Origin: Hyalella azteca
Lineage: Eukaryota > Arthropoda > Malacostraca > Amphipoda > Hyalellidae
Length of the DNA: 64,000 nucleotides
Reading direction: 5' to 3'
Assembly: GCF_000764305.2 (NCBI RefSeq)
Contig: NW_025931865.1
Span: 63,551-127,550 of the forward strand
The notes beneath the pieces are model-generated. The model saw nothing but the letters and a program-made list of their open reading frames with translations, was not told the DNA's origin and did no database searches. A program made the translations under genes and the position numbers. Positions 36,957 to 47,750 of the stretch are shown here, in pieces (position 1 is the first letter of the stretch; each line of letters begins with the position of its first letter).

Positions 36957-37053
36957 CAGGCCGCTGACAGGCGTAGTGGAGCGGGGAGTTGCAGGTCACT
37001 GGGTACGCGTTGCCTCCTTGCTGTGCTGCTAGGCACTTGTTGGTCCCCATCAG
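36957..37053 (-). CDS. C-type lectin domain 1, exon 4
   Basis: A 97 bp exon, phase 0 to 1, with acceptor CTCTGTCATCAG and donor GTGCGT. It encodes LMGTNKCLAAQQGGNAYPVT, then CNSPLHYACQRPG. The N-x-C ... C-x-x-x-x-x-Y-x-C-Q-x-P ending is the classical C-terminal part of a C-type lectin domain (usually YICE/YVCQ). This makes the lectin assignment secure. Confidence 0.82.
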
Positions 37054-38053
37054 CTGATGACAGAGGTGACAAAATTGCAAATTAATAATTAAAGGTGCAT
37101 TGCCCAGGTTTGTAATTTTTTGGCAATTTTGCAACCCTGTTATCCCAAATCATTTATCTCCGTAATCTTTAATTATTTTAATAATGATGTGAATGATATT
37201 TTTATTAAGCAATGACTTAAAAACACATTCTACATAGGAGCTAGGACTCCCATTTTACTCCCATTTCAAAGTAATTAAAAAGATTTTTGCCTCTTTGAAA
37301 TTAAATTTGTATTTACTAATAGCATAATCAAATTTTAAATTTTTATACATTCCTTTCCTCCCCTTACTATAATCCATTCATATTCTCAAAATTAAAAATG
37401 AAATTTCAGTAGCAGTTAAAATCCCAATACGGTGAGTATCCAGGATACACGCCCATTATCCACCCTATATATTTATGGTGCCAGGTTTCCAACCTTTTCA
37501 ACAATCAATGAGAAATCAATGTACTATCTAGCTAGCATATTATCAACTAGCATATTATATTACAGAAGTAAATTTTTATTTTAGGGTTGAGATATAAATA
37601 TAATTGATATACACATTTTTTCAACAATCATCACAAAAATTATTTGGGACAAAATAAGAAAGCACGCAATTCTCACCAGTATTGTTGCTGATAATTTCCC
37701 TACTTCTATTAAAGTGAAGCGTTATGGCTGCTACACATGACTTATTGCAGTTAAATCCTTTAAAAACATCCTACACACGATGCAATTTTATAAGAAGACT
37801 CTAATAAATATTACCATCTAGAGGACCATCAAGTATTTTAGTATTTATATGCGAGGAGACGCTCTAACGAATTTTCATATTAAACTCGTTTAGATTAAAT
37901 TCAATGAGTCTTTTTAAAATAAAATGAAATATTTTACTATTAGGCACATTTAAGTGAACATTTTAGTTTACATACATCAATATTCCATAAATTAACATTA
38001 TTATGATCGTTATTAGACATGATGAATGTTAACGAAGAATTGCCTTCACGCAC

Positions 38054-38129
38054 ATTACAGGAGTTGCCGTCGGTGCAGTTGATGTTTGCCATCGTCAGGT
38101 TCAGCACTGGGTATGTCATGGAGCGACCC
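38054..38129 (-). CDS. C-type lectin domain 1, exon 3
   Basis: A 76 bp exon, phase 2 to 0, with acceptor CGTGCCCAG and donor AAT|GTGCGT. It encodes GRSMTYPVLNLTMANINCTD followed by GNSCN. Two extra cysteines sit close together. The frame stays open past the donor, so the 3' end could instead lie farther on at a GTAAAC. The chosen donor is the one that keeps phase with the next exon. Confidence 0.62.
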
Positions 38130-38602
38130 CTGGGCACGAGAATAATTCATTATTGATAAATTTAATACGAGAATTAATGTTATGTCACGAATATTAAACT
38201 GTAATATGAATTAATCGAATAAATAATTATTCTTTAGCAATTCATTCAGGATTTATTCACATCATTTAAAATTTTAAGAGTTGTATAATGTCAATAAATT
38301 GGGTACAATTAATTTATTTTATACCATCACTGTAACGCAGAAGTAAACGTATATAATAGTAACAATTTTTTTGAACAAAAATTAATTATGCCCCTAATCT
38401 CGTTAACTAAATTATTCAGTTATTCAATTTCTTTTCAATTTCGAATCATACAAAAATAAAAACCATCGCCTGAAATCTTTGTAAATTAAAAAAAAGGAAT
38501 GATGGCAATTATTGACTTACAAATAGACTAATACGATTGGATAATTTAATTGAAAATATAAAATTGAAATAAATAAATTAAAAAAAAGAGATTGTAACGC
38601 AC

Positions 38603-38701
38603 ATGGTAGAGTGTGACGTGTAGTATTTCACGTTGGGTGCCGCCGGCGTCAGGTCCATCCCGTCCACTAACATCGCGACGCTAGCGTTCAGCTCCAAGCA
38701 T
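38603..38701 (-). CDS. C-type lectin domain 1, exon 2
   Basis: A 99 bp exon, phase 2 to 2, with acceptor TTGACCGTCAG and donor GTGCGT. It reads KCLELNASVAMLVDGMDLTP, continuing through KYYTSHSTM. The C-x-x-L-N-A-x-x-A-M-L resembles the CTLD helix 2 region (C-x-x-x-G-x-x-L-A). The segment normally holding WIGL is poorly conserved, and I see no calcium-binding EPN, QPD or WND. Carbohydrate binding of the classical kind is not supported. Confidence 0.68.
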
Positions 38702-39298
38702 CTGACGGTCAATTCAATTAAACTTATAGATTTGGAGTATAGTATAATAGTATTAGATTCTCCGTTAGTATTAATATTATCTAATATTAATACATCTAAT
38801 AGTATTAGATTTTCGATTAAAATAAATAAAAAATACATAATTGATGTACCTGGGATACATTAGTTAAATTAGCAAAGTCTTAGGCATCTGACAGGAGATT
38901 CATTAGCTATATTAGCGTAGCTCAGGCATCTGACGAAGAGACATACTGTATCAGTTAAATTCTTCACTCGAAATGTTTTTCTATTATTCAAAAATGATCC
39001 CAACCTGGAGAAACATTTGATTTCTACGAAATAATCAAATAACCACGACAGTTTTGGTAAATTTCGTTACTAATTTTCAATGTAAATTTGAGTGTCAGAC
39101 TGGTTGAATCCTGTGAACTTTAATTTATTATGAAGCTGATTTCCATATAATGGTGAAGCACACAATTCAGTCGTGTTTCAAGAATTAAATGATTTCAAAA
39201 AGCTCTAAATATATAGTTTATATGCCTCATTACAGAGCTGCAATAATCAAGCCAGAGAAGAACCTTTTGACTATTTATAGTGCATCAATGAGACTCAC

Positions 39299-39395
39299 TT
39301 TACAGCCGCCTGATGCAAACCGGTGACGTTTGTGTCTGAGAAGTAGTAGCATCGTTCCTCATCGTAACTAGGGTGAAATTTATCCGGGCAGTGAA
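39299..39395 (-). CDS. C-type lectin domain 1, exon 1
   Basis: A 97 bp exon, phase 1 to 2, with acceptor TTTCGTAG and donor GTGAGT. It encodes IHCPDKFHPSYDEERCYYFS and then TGLHQAAVK. The CPxxF...CYYFS...A-x-x-x-C pattern is the standard N-terminal part of a long-form C-type lectin domain. The third expected cysteine follows as the first codon of the next exon, which supports the splice. Confidence 0.84.
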
Positions 39396-39840
39396 CTACG
39401 AAAAGAAGCACGTTAATTAATCAATTAGGTGCCATATGAAGGTAATATTTATTTGATGAAGGAAAATGATAAGAAATGATGGTATAAAACTACAACAGAA
39501 TGAAAGAAGAACTATGAGTCTTTGAAGACTCATATCAACTCATAGGAGAAAATTTCAATTGCGAAATTTAGAGTTAGTCAGATTAAATTTATCTGCCGAC
39601 ACTTTTCAGGGAAACATTCGATTCTAAAAGTAATCAAGATGAGTTATATTTATTTTAAAACTAACAATACCTTCTCACAAGAGCGCACATTATCGAGATT
39701 TAGATTTCAAATTTTTCCATACATGAAGCACCAATCAAAAATTTATTTTTTGTTGGAACTTTCCTGCAGTTATTCGAAATCAATGTTCATTAAAGCAAAT
39801 GATCTTGATATGAAAATAATATTTATCATAAAATGCTCAC

Positions 39841-40056
39841 TGTTGCAAGGCAGGCTGATGGTATCGTTCCATTGTAAGACCGTTCCATTCTTCTGGCAGA
39901 GCAAAGTGCCGCTGGATGTATCTGTTATGTTCTCAAGCATGAACTCGCCGATGCAGTGCCACTTGACGATGGAGGTCTCGTTCCTGTACAGCGTCCACGT
40001 GCCGTTAGTTGTGGTCCAGTAGGGCTCCATGCCAACCACCGGAGGGCACGCAAACC
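39841..40056 (-). CDS. CCP/sushi module 3 exon
   Basis: A phase 1-1 exon of 72 codons, with acceptor TTATTTATAG and donor GTGAGC. Four cysteines (FAC, WHC, LLC, LPC) and the tryptophan before the last mark a CCP module. It carries five sequons (NGT, NET, NIT, NGT, NDT), the densest in the protein with the 26.8 kb module. It links the FBG domain to the first lectin domain. The final base A combines with TT of the next exon to give Ile. Confidence 0.85.
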
Positions 40057-40385
40057 CTATAAATAATTACAAAATTAAAAATATATTATATAGACATACA
40101 TATATACTAACATATAACAAACTTTGAGTCATAATATCAGCTTACAACACAAAACGACGCTGCTGTTGAATCCTATACCCTATACCCAACACCATCCCAC
40201 TGAATAACTTCATTCCACGCCGTACTTCGGTCACACCACACCAGACAATTTGACGGTGCATAACTACACAATCAAACACATTAAAACACAGAATTTCAAC
40301 AGCATCTCAGCCACATAACACCCCACAACAGCTCCACAACCCGCAGCTTGCGACGTCACAGCCCCACAACCCACAGCCCCACAAC

Positions 40386-40464
40386 ACATGCGCATCCTGA
40401 CAGACGTGACCGCGCCTTTGCTGGCCAGAGGCTGCCATATCATTGACGAGTTGGTCAGCAGGCA
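40386..40464 (-). CDS. Fibrinogen-like domain, last exon (3' end uncertain)
   Basis: Acceptor TTATTGCAG. The peptide CLLTNSSMIWQPLASKG continues AVTSVRMRM, which fits the end of FBG domains (W at the ligand loop, then a basic strand ending M-x-I-R). It reads in phase 0 from exon 5. No strong donor follows. Phase-1 GT candidates lie at 40,385, 40,382 and 40,370 in a CCCCACAA-repeat context, so the stated low coordinate is a guess. Confidence 0.6.
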
Positions 40465-40802
40465 CTGCAATAACATTGCTTCATTAACTCATTTTTAATA
40501 CTTATCATAAAATAAATTGTTTGTAGTGTCTGGTATAATAAATTATAATTCAAAATCTCATGTGCCAAGATAAAATGTTTAATGGGATCGTACTTTTTCA
40601 GGGATAAGATATTAAGGACCAAAACTTGGAATGCAATCCATAAGAAAAATCGTATTTCGAAACAGGCTTGGAACTTGCATCGCCTTGAAGGCAAACTTTC
40701 ATAAACCCAGCTTACGACACCGATCATTGTTGGAAATATTAAATAATATGTCAGGAATAACACTCAATGATTGCATGAAAGTAAAAATACTTTAATAAAT
40801 CA

Positions 40803-41196
40803 CCACGTGGTCCCCAAACGTGGTCCCCACACACGCACGTGGTCCCCACACTAGTACGTGGTCCCCACACGTGCACGTGGTCCCCACATGCGCACGTGGT
40901 CCCCACGCGCACACGTGGTCCCAACACGCGCACGTGGTCCACACACGCGCACGTGGTTCCCATGCGCACACGTGGTCCCCACGCGAGCACGTGGTCCCCA
41001 CACGTGCACGTGGTCCCCATGCGCACACGTGGTCCCCACACGCGCACGTGGTCCCCACACACGCACGTGGTCCCCACATGCACAAGTAATCCCTACACGC
41101 ACACGTGGTCCCCACACGCACACGTGGTCCCCACACGCGCCCGTGGTCCCCACAGCGCATGTGGTCCCCATTCACGCGCACGTGGTCCCCACTCAC
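40803..41196. repeat. CACGTG-rich 18-20 bp minisatellite
   Basis: About 21 units of the type cacgtggtccccacacgcg lie inside the FBG intron and run up to the exon 5 donor. Most units contain CACGTG, the palindromic E-box core. The period is not a multiple of three and the strand is GC-rich, so several frames on both strands are open by chance. These are not genes. Confidence 0.95.
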
Positions 41197-41306
41197 CCCG
41201 TCCTCCTCCGTGATGAGGGCGTCCCGGTCGGCCAGGTCCCCCCACCACCCGATGTTGGTCGTGTCCCGGTTGAAGCCCATGTGCACGTGGGGACATAGCC
41301 CGTCCC
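41197..41306 (-). CDS. Fibrinogen-like domain, exon 5
   Basis: A 110 bp exon, phase 1 to 0, with donor GGG|GTGAGT. It begins GDGLCPHVHMGFNRDTTN and continues IGWWGDLADRD. The opening GD and the WW match FBG. The canonical calcium-site run D-x-D-N-D is replaced by NRDTTN, and the usual nearby cysteine is absent. The domain is therefore divergent and may not bind calcium or acetylated ligands in the usual way. The donor directly abuts a CACGTG-rich minisatellite. Confidence 0.78.
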
Positions 41307-41431
41307 CTGGCGAATATGTGAATTAAATATATACATGCGATGATATAATAAACCTTTAAATATATATTAGAGCCTCATGCCATCGAACGAATCTGATAAT
41401 GTTGCATGGCTTAATGCTATTTTTCAATTAC

Positions 41432-41546
41432 CGGCATTGCCATGGTAGGTTCCCAAGGACTGGATGGGGTACTTGTCGATCACCGAGCCCAGGGTGAAGT
41501 TCCCGTAAGATGCAAAGTACTCCACAGTCCCCACCTGCAGGATCAC
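41432..41546 (-). CDS. Fibrinogen-like domain, exon 4
   Basis: A 115 bp exon, phase 0 to 1, with acceptor TCGTCCCAG and donor GTAATT. It encodes VILQVGTVEYFASYGNFTLG and later YPIQSLGTYHGNAG. The E-Y-F-A-x-Y-x-x-F, Y-x-I and G-x-Y-x-G-x-A-G order is the central FBG pattern (YAxYxxF, YxLxVGxYSGTAGD). This is the clearest of the FBG exons. Confidence 0.83.
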
Positions 41547-42081
41547 CTGGGACGAGATAAAGTTTGTGTATTTTTTGCATGAAACTCATAAGAAATTATA
41601 TGAATGATAATGTATCTTCAATTTTTCGGGTAAGATGCAGGGGTTTTATAATGCTACGATGATCGCATTAACGACGCCCGACAAGTAATGTAACATTTTT
41701 AATATTTGATATATAAATCTGAAAATTATTCCACGGTAAATTAGCTTATATTTGTCGATATATTCAGAATCAATCCCTAATATATTTGTAATATATCAAT
41801 ATCTAATGATTTACATTTCAGGTGCGTCAACATAATGCTTAGCTTACAGTTTAGTTTGTTCTATCCTCTCTAATTATTATTCGAAAAATACGAATATATA
41901 AAAAAATTATCAAATAGCTATGAAAATGCAAGTTTTCATCATTGTTGCAGTCATAATCTTTGCATTATAAATTCATTGCATTTTCTTAACATTTCCAATG
42001 TCTATGCATCTATCTGTAAGTTTTATATATTATTCACTGTATATAGCGCACAAAACATTGAAGACTATAACATTTGAGTAC

Positions 42082-42146
42082 CTCCAGAACGTGAGGGCGG
42101 AGAGTTCCATTGAGTTCCCGGGTGAGGGCGCTTACGTGTCTCAGGC
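42082..42146 (-). CDS. Fibrinogen-like domain, exon 3
   Basis: A 65 bp exon, phase 1 to 0, with acceptor CGTCGCCAG and donor GAG|GTACTC. It encodes LRHVSALTRELNGTLRPHVL followed by E. This fits the FBG stretch N-x-x-I-x-x-LT followed by the L-R-V-x-L strand. It joins exons 2 and 4 in frame. It is too short to be identified alone. Confidence 0.72.
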
Positions 42147-42234
42147 CTGGCGACGGGAAAACGCTTATGTATTGCATTGGCATGGGGTAATTTATAGAAA
42201 TATAATGGAATGGTTAGGGTAATTTTGAGTAATA

Positions 42235-42700
42235 TAAAGGTGAGTTTAAGATAATTTTGGCCAATATCAATGCGAAGTATGGAATATTTCTTAGCGATAT
42301 TAGGGCAAAATATTAGATAACTTTTATCAATAACAAGGCAAAGAATTGGGTAGTTTTAGGCTATAACAAGGCGAGGTATAGGGTAATGTTAGCAATAACA
42401 AAGCGAGGTAGGGTCTAATTTGTAGAAAATATATCTAGGCGAGGTGTGGTCAAATTATTAGCAATATTAATGTGAGTTATTGTATAATTCTAATCGATAT
42501 TAAGGCGAGGTGTGATATAATCTGTAACAATGTCAGTGCGAGGTATTGGTTCTTAGCAGTATTGAATCGAAGTATGATGTAAATCTTAACAATATCTGGG
42601 CGCTGTGTGGGATAATTTAGAACAAAATCAAGACGAACTACGGATAATTTTTAACAATATCAAAGCAGGGTATCGGCAATTCTATCGGAAAATCCATCAC
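42235..42700. repeat. Degenerate repeat of about 40 bp in the FBG intron
   Basis: About eleven diverged units built on gcgaggtatgggataatttt plus aacaatatcaa. No exon is visible. Confidence 0.75.
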
Positions 42701-42784
42701 AAAAAAGAGAGTTCTGTAATTATCTTTGAAAAAATAATATAAATTGTTTGGTGCTAAGTGACAAATTTAAAGCAAGTTACGAAA

Positions 42785-43015
42785 CGATTGTGGTGTTATG
42801 CTCGTACTTGGCAAAATCAAGGCAAATTTTGGTGTTATGCTCCTACATGGCAAAATCATGGCAAATTTTGGTGTTATGCTTCTACATGGCAAATCAAGGA
42901 AAATTTTGGTGTTATGCTCCTACATGGCAAAATCAAGGCAAATTTTGGTGTTATGCTTCTACATGGCAAAATCAAGGCAAATTTTGGTGTTATGCTCGTA
43001 CTTGGCAAAGGCAAT
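42785..43015. repeat. 39-40-bp minisatellite in the FBG intron
   Basis: About six clean units of ttggtgttatgctcctacat plus ggcaaaatcaaggcaaatt. Overlapping open frames in all plus frames are by-products of the repeat. Confidence 0.9.
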
Positions 43016-44114
43016 TCTTCAGAGGTGATTGTTCGTTGATAATCGTTTGGCATGGCACTTTGACAGGGTTTAGCATAGAAGATTTAAATGGTTTGGTATG
43101 GAAGATGAAAGTGGATTGGATTACAAGATTGAAATAGCTTGGCATAGAAGATCAAACCAATTTACTGAAAAATCTAAACAAATTGTCGATGTTGAAATTA
43201 ATGCAACGTTTCAAAATTGGTAAATTGTAAAATGCGTTTATCCCTGTTTCGTCTGAAGTGAAATATTTCAACATTAGTAATCACTGAAAATGTTGTACAA
43301 TTTACGGTTGACTTGCATTGATTATTAGCAAAAATAAAATAAATACGACTTTCTTCTGAGTTATGCTGGAATTTATTGTTATTAAGGTTGTTTTGAGTGA
43401 TGCATAATTGTTTGTTAGTCATTATCTGAAGTCTGACTGCTAATTTATCAAGGTTTGGCGAGGTAAGACGCATTCTCAAATCTGTCAAGCACAGCCGTAC
43501 GTACAATAGTAGTGGCTCTTAATTGTACGAATTACGGACTGTACTAATTGTGCAAGCCTTCTCTTAAATTCAACACGGAAAATTGCTGATAAACTCGTGT
43601 TACACTGCAATGCAATTCTAATGCGCTTTTCTAATTAACGTATGATATTGTTTTGTAACTACGATAAATGAATAGTACCTTTAGAGATGGTGGCTGTGTA
43701 ATTTTTGAATGCGATCGAAATCTGATCACTCATCTGGTATACGATTTCTCATTTATTTTTAATTATATTTCATGAAATATTACAAATTATTCCTAGCATT
43801 TGCAGTTTAATTCATCATAAAATGTCGACTTTATGCCAGCATTTTCCTATCAGCTCATCTCACGGTGAAATTTATCGTCACATTTTTGCTGTTATAAGTT
43901 GAAAATTTCTCAATATATATCGCGGGTTCTTTATTAGCGTACTATACGCAATATCAAAATTCATTTATAAAGAAACTCTACTATGGATAAGTGAAAATAG
44001 ATTTAAATATTAAAATTTAAATATTTAAAATTTAAATAAATAGATAAAAAATAATGAACAACAATGCATAGATATATAATCAACTCAAGTCGTGTGAACG
44101 TAGCATGTTCTCAC

Positions 44115-44259
44115 CCATGAACAGCGTGCTTGGGTCGGTGGCATTGAAGCCAGTCTCCCACTGAGAGCCTGTGGCGTCAACGAAGTTCGAGGCGTTGTTG
44201 CTGAGAATTCTGGTCCAGTGGCCGCCCGCCGTGTCGTTCAGTGAAAGCTCGCAGTACAC
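44115..44259 (-). CDS. Fibrinogen-like domain, exon 2
   Basis: A 145 bp exon, phase 0 to 1, with acceptor TTGTCCAG and donor GTGAGA. It encodes VYCELSLNDTAGGHWTRIL, followed by NFVDATGSQWETGFNATD and LFMG. This corresponds to the FBG core (V-x-C-D-M, GGGWT, then F-x-x-W-x-x-Y-x-x-GF and the W/M-G turn). The normal GGGWTVIQ is GGHWTRIL here. Three sequons are present. The match to FBG depends on the order of motifs across the consecutive exons and is convincing as a set. Confidence 0.82.
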
Positions 44260-44284
44260 CTGGACAAGTTAAGGGGGGCAACAT

Positions 44285-44530
44285 GTTAAGTTAAGAAACG
44301 TGATAAATTATTAAGTGCAAATTGAGCTATGTAACATATTAAGTAACAAGTTGAGTTGAGTAATATGTTATGTCAAGTAATAGGTTTATTCATGTAACAT
44401 ATTAAGTAACAACTTAAGTTAAGAAACAAGTTAAGTTTATTAACAAGTTAGGTTGAGTAACAAGTCAAGTAACAAAATAAGTTGAATAACAAATTAAGTT
44501 GAGTAACAAGTTAAGTTGAGTAACAAGTTA
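44285..44530. repeat. AAGTTGAGTAACA-type minisatellite (left part)
   Basis: About 16 imperfect units of 14-17 bp. The same motif resumes at 45,195-45,262 after a block of about 650 bp of unrelated sequence, so the array is interrupted. Confidence 0.85.
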
Positions 44531-45190
44531 AAGGGACTTTTCCGGTAAAAAAATAACTTTCTTATTTACGGACTGATCGTTTTGAAACTTGGTACACATA
44601 TGTAAAACAGAAATCGATGACTTTTTTGTTCGTATGAATTTTTCGTAAGAAATGAAAAAAACGTGAAATTGATAGAAAACGGCTAAAAAAGGGGGTACTG
44701 AAGAAATCTATCTCCTCATTCATTAAACATGCTAAGACATCGAGAGACGTATCATTCGATTTGTAACAAACATTTCTAAATTCCATCCGACCATTTTTTT
44801 AATTTCGAATTTGTTCGGGTGGGAGGGGGAATTTTCCCAAATTTTCCCCAAAATTGCAAATTTTCCCCTACCCTGACCCCCTTTTTCCAATATATAATCC
44901 AAACTATAACGAAACCGAAAAAAATAATCGGATGGTTTCTAGAAAGTTTTCTTACAAATCGAATGGTATATCTCTCATTGCTGTAGCTTGAAAATCATAG
45001 GAGGAGATAGATTTCTAAGGCGCAAATTTTAAATTTTTCAGGAGGGCCGAAAAACTGAAATTTGTCATCATTGAAGATATAAGTTTTACTTGCACTTCGA
45101 CAGCTGTCGTGAACGAATAAATTAACGCACAAAAGTGGGTTTGAGCTCATTAAATGCGCATCTTTTGGACCTTTTAAATGTCTGGATTCA
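44531..45190. mobile_element. Probable insertion splitting a minisatellite
   Basis: A block of about 650 bp, from aagggacttttccggtaaaa to ggaccttttaaatg, separates two parts of the AAGTTGAGTAACA array. Its internal composition differs from the surroundings (pyrimidine-rich ccccaaattttcccc stretch, no array units). I could not define terminal repeats or a coding region, so the class is unknown. Confidence 0.45.
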
Positions 45191-46125
45191 TAACAAGATG
45201 AGCAAAGTAATATGACAAGTTAATACAAGTAACATAACATGGTTACTTCAGTAACATAATAAGTTGAAACACGCGCACTATACATTGTGTATTATACGCA
45301 ATATACATTTACAATCACCTAGAAATTTCGCAATTGCATCAAGGCATGAATCAGTAACGGGAATTCCTGTTGCGTTCCGGAGCAAGGAATTACGTTTTAT
45401 AAATTGTCGCAAACATATAGTGTTTTGAAATTAATTATGACTCAGCACAAAATTTTTGCCTACCCAAAATTATATATTGAATATTGCTTTCCTTAGATAT
45501 AGCACCACATTACTACTGATTAACTATCATTCGTGAGCAGTGACTAGCGTTTAAATATAATTGGAGGGTTCACTAATATACGTAGTAGTTATCCATTTTA
45601 CGGTCACTAATTACCGCCGTTTCATCCACTAGTTAGAAATGAATGTCGTCGAATGCTATAAGGCAGAGGATTGTTCGTTACATCCTAATGCACTTATAAT
45701 TATAATTATCGATCATTAATAATTAGGAAAATAATCAATACCGACTACTTGAATAAAATTATTAACATTAATTAAACGTTATTCCAACGTCTTTTTTCTT
45801 GATGGAACGTTGTGGTCAAAGTAATCATTTCTATGCAATTCGTCACATTAATGCTGGAGCTAAATGCTGAAGTATTTTTTTTATGCTCGCTGCACCTTAA
45901 TATGCTTTTTGAGCACTAAATCAATAGCGAACTCATACTAAAAATAAGAGAACTTATTAGCTGTAATCATCTATATGCAGCACGTCACATTTAGGAAGGA
46001 GTTAAATGGTAGATCCAATGTTCAGTTCACCATGCCTTAATGCATTCACCGAACACAGTAAGTCAAGACTGAATACTAATTATATTCAAGGTATAAGTAG
46101 TAATAATCATCATTCAGTTCGTCAC

Positions 46126-46232
46126 CTTGACGCTGGCGTCGTATGTTTGGCCGGTAGGGACGACGATGTAGAAGTCAGACCTGTTGAAGCCGAGCTGTTC
46201 CACTTCATGACAGTCACGCGGTATCGGATTCG
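46126..46232 (-). pseudogene. Duplicate of fibrinogen-like exon 1
   Basis: A near-identical copy of the 46.5 kb exon with the same 107 bp length and the same AAG|GTGACG donor. The 35 codons differ by one amino acid (Q for E) plus silent changes, apart from the first codons. At the 5' edge the copy joins the repeat boundary: the acceptor is a purine-rich TTAAGGTGCAG and the first Cys codon is AAT. The exon is phase 1 to 0, so including both copies would shift the frame. It is therefore either a mutually exclusive alternative or a dead copy. The weak acceptor favours dead or rarely used. Confidence 0.55.
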
Positions 46233-46449
46233 CTGCACCTTAATGCACTTTTCGAACACTAAATCAATACCGAACTCTTATTAAAAATAAGATAACTTAT
46301 TAGCTGTAATCATCTCTAGGCAGCACGTCACATTTAGAAAGGAGTTAAATGCTTAACCCTAATGCATTCATCGAATAAAGACAGTCAATACCGAATACTA
46401 ATTATATATAAGGTATAAGCAGTAACAATATAATCATTCAGTTCGTCAC

Positions 46450-46556
46450 CTTGACGCTGGCGTCGTACGTTTGGCCGGTAGGGACGACGATGTAGAAGTC
46501 AGACCTGTTGAATCCGAGCTCTTCCACTTCGTGACAGTCACGCGGTATCGGACAAG
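46450..46556 (-). CDS. Fibrinogen-like domain, exon 1 (intact copy)
   Basis: A 107 bp exon, phase 1 in and phase 0 out, with acceptor CTCACGCAG and donor AAG|GTGACG. The peptide begins ACPIPRDCHEVEELGFNRSD and continues FYIVVPTG. This matches the start of fibrinogen C-terminal domains, where PxDC is followed by a Gly and S-x-x-Y-x-I. It reads in frame into the 44.2 kb exon. A second copy of this exon lies 0.3 kb downstream in the transcript. This copy has the better acceptor and keeps a cysteine (TGT) next to it. Confidence 0.8.
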
Positions 46557-47552
46557 CTGCGTGAGCGCAGTAATAACGTTTTTTAATTTAATAACGTAGT
46601 AATAACGTTTATTAACTGCATTCATATTATTAAATTATCGTTTATTTAGATAACCCTCACAATAATTATTAAATTTGCACGATTTTCAATTACAGTGACC
46701 AAAAACGGACAATGTATTTCAAAAAAATATAATTATGCTTCTTTTTTTGGGGGTATTTTAATTTTGCGATACTTTTTTTGTTGTCTGAATTCAGACAATG
46801 TTCATGATGAATTTCGAAAAGTTTTACGAAGAATTTAACGAACGACCAAGAACCCGGAAAATTAATCGATGAGGAAATCATACTACTATTCATTAATTGC
46901 AGAATCACTGAATTGAATGCATTGAAGTACATATACGAACATCGTCATTTCCATAAATTTAAGTTGTTTTACGTTCCAAAGTAATGGAGCATTGACAAAA
47001 ACTTCAATGTCGAGCAACATGCTGTGGTTCAAGCACTGACTCATTGTTCATGTTCTAGTTGCTATAGAGGAACATTTGACGAGGTCTAGAGATTGTTGAA
47101 GTAATAACTGAAATAAATTCGCAGTTTTTCAGAATTAATTTCAAGCGATTTTTATTCCAAGCTTCACTAAAGACGGTCTAAAATGCTGTTGTTCGGATAT
47201 TTCACAAAGACTGTTGGTTAATGACAACGTGGTGTGAACTAGTCGAGGCTTAGACGAGAGATATACACGATTATATTATAATCACTGGGAGCTATGGCGG
47301 GAACCAATGGAAAGCGTAAGGTCTCTACATGTGTAAATTGAAAATAATTTCCGATATGTTAAATTTGATGTGTGTTCCAAGCATTTAATTAATTAAATTA
47401 TTAAAAGGTGAATTCTACGTAATCGAATTATTGTGTAAACTTCAGACGATGTTAAATAGAGTAGCCTAAAATTATAGCGTAAGCTACTGAGTCTAGATTA
47501 AAATTGCGTGAAACAATTCTGAAATAATGTTATTTAAATTTTAGATGATTAC

Positions 47553-47750
47553 CTTGATCACACAGGTCCATGATGGGGGTCCATGTCCCAGCTCGGCACT
47601 GGGTCAGCCTTCTAGGTTCGCCCGAGAGCCACTTGAGGGTTTCATTCGCGCATTTTAGTGTAGCGAAATTGGTGTCTCTTTTGTCAACTACCATAGAGGT
47701 GTCGTCGGGCGAGAACGAAGAAGGAGTGCAAGCTCCTACATCGGTCATAG
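47553..47750 (-). CDS. CCP/sushi module 2 exon
   Basis: A phase 1-1 exon of 66 codons with acceptor TTTTCCCTCAG and donor GTAATC. The four CCP cysteines are visible as GAC, LKC, TQC before AGTW, and DLC. The module is longer and less regular between cysteines I and II than a textbook CCP. It joins module 1 upstream and the fibrinogen-like domain downstream in frame. One N-glycosylation sequon (NET) is present. Confidence 0.82.

Larger units (their letters stand above)
45891..46556. repeat. Tandem duplication carrying the FBG exon
   Basis: Two direct copies of a unit of about 320-345 bp (about 45,891-46,235 and 46,236-46,556), each with intron sequence followed by the FBG exon 1. Shared landmarks are gctgcaccttaat, cagcacgtcacattta and the exon itself. 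The exonic part has diverged less than the intronic part, which suggests recent conversion or selection on the exon. Confidence 0.8.

Noticed and set aside
38054..38129. Longer version of lectin 1 exon 3 running to a GTAAAC near 37,977
   Set aside because: It is open, but the composition turns AT-rich and the resulting phase does not fit the next exon.
40751..41326. Cluster of long ORFs on both strands
   Set aside because: By-products of the GC-rich CACGTG array. Only the minus frame at 41,197-41,306 is a real exon.
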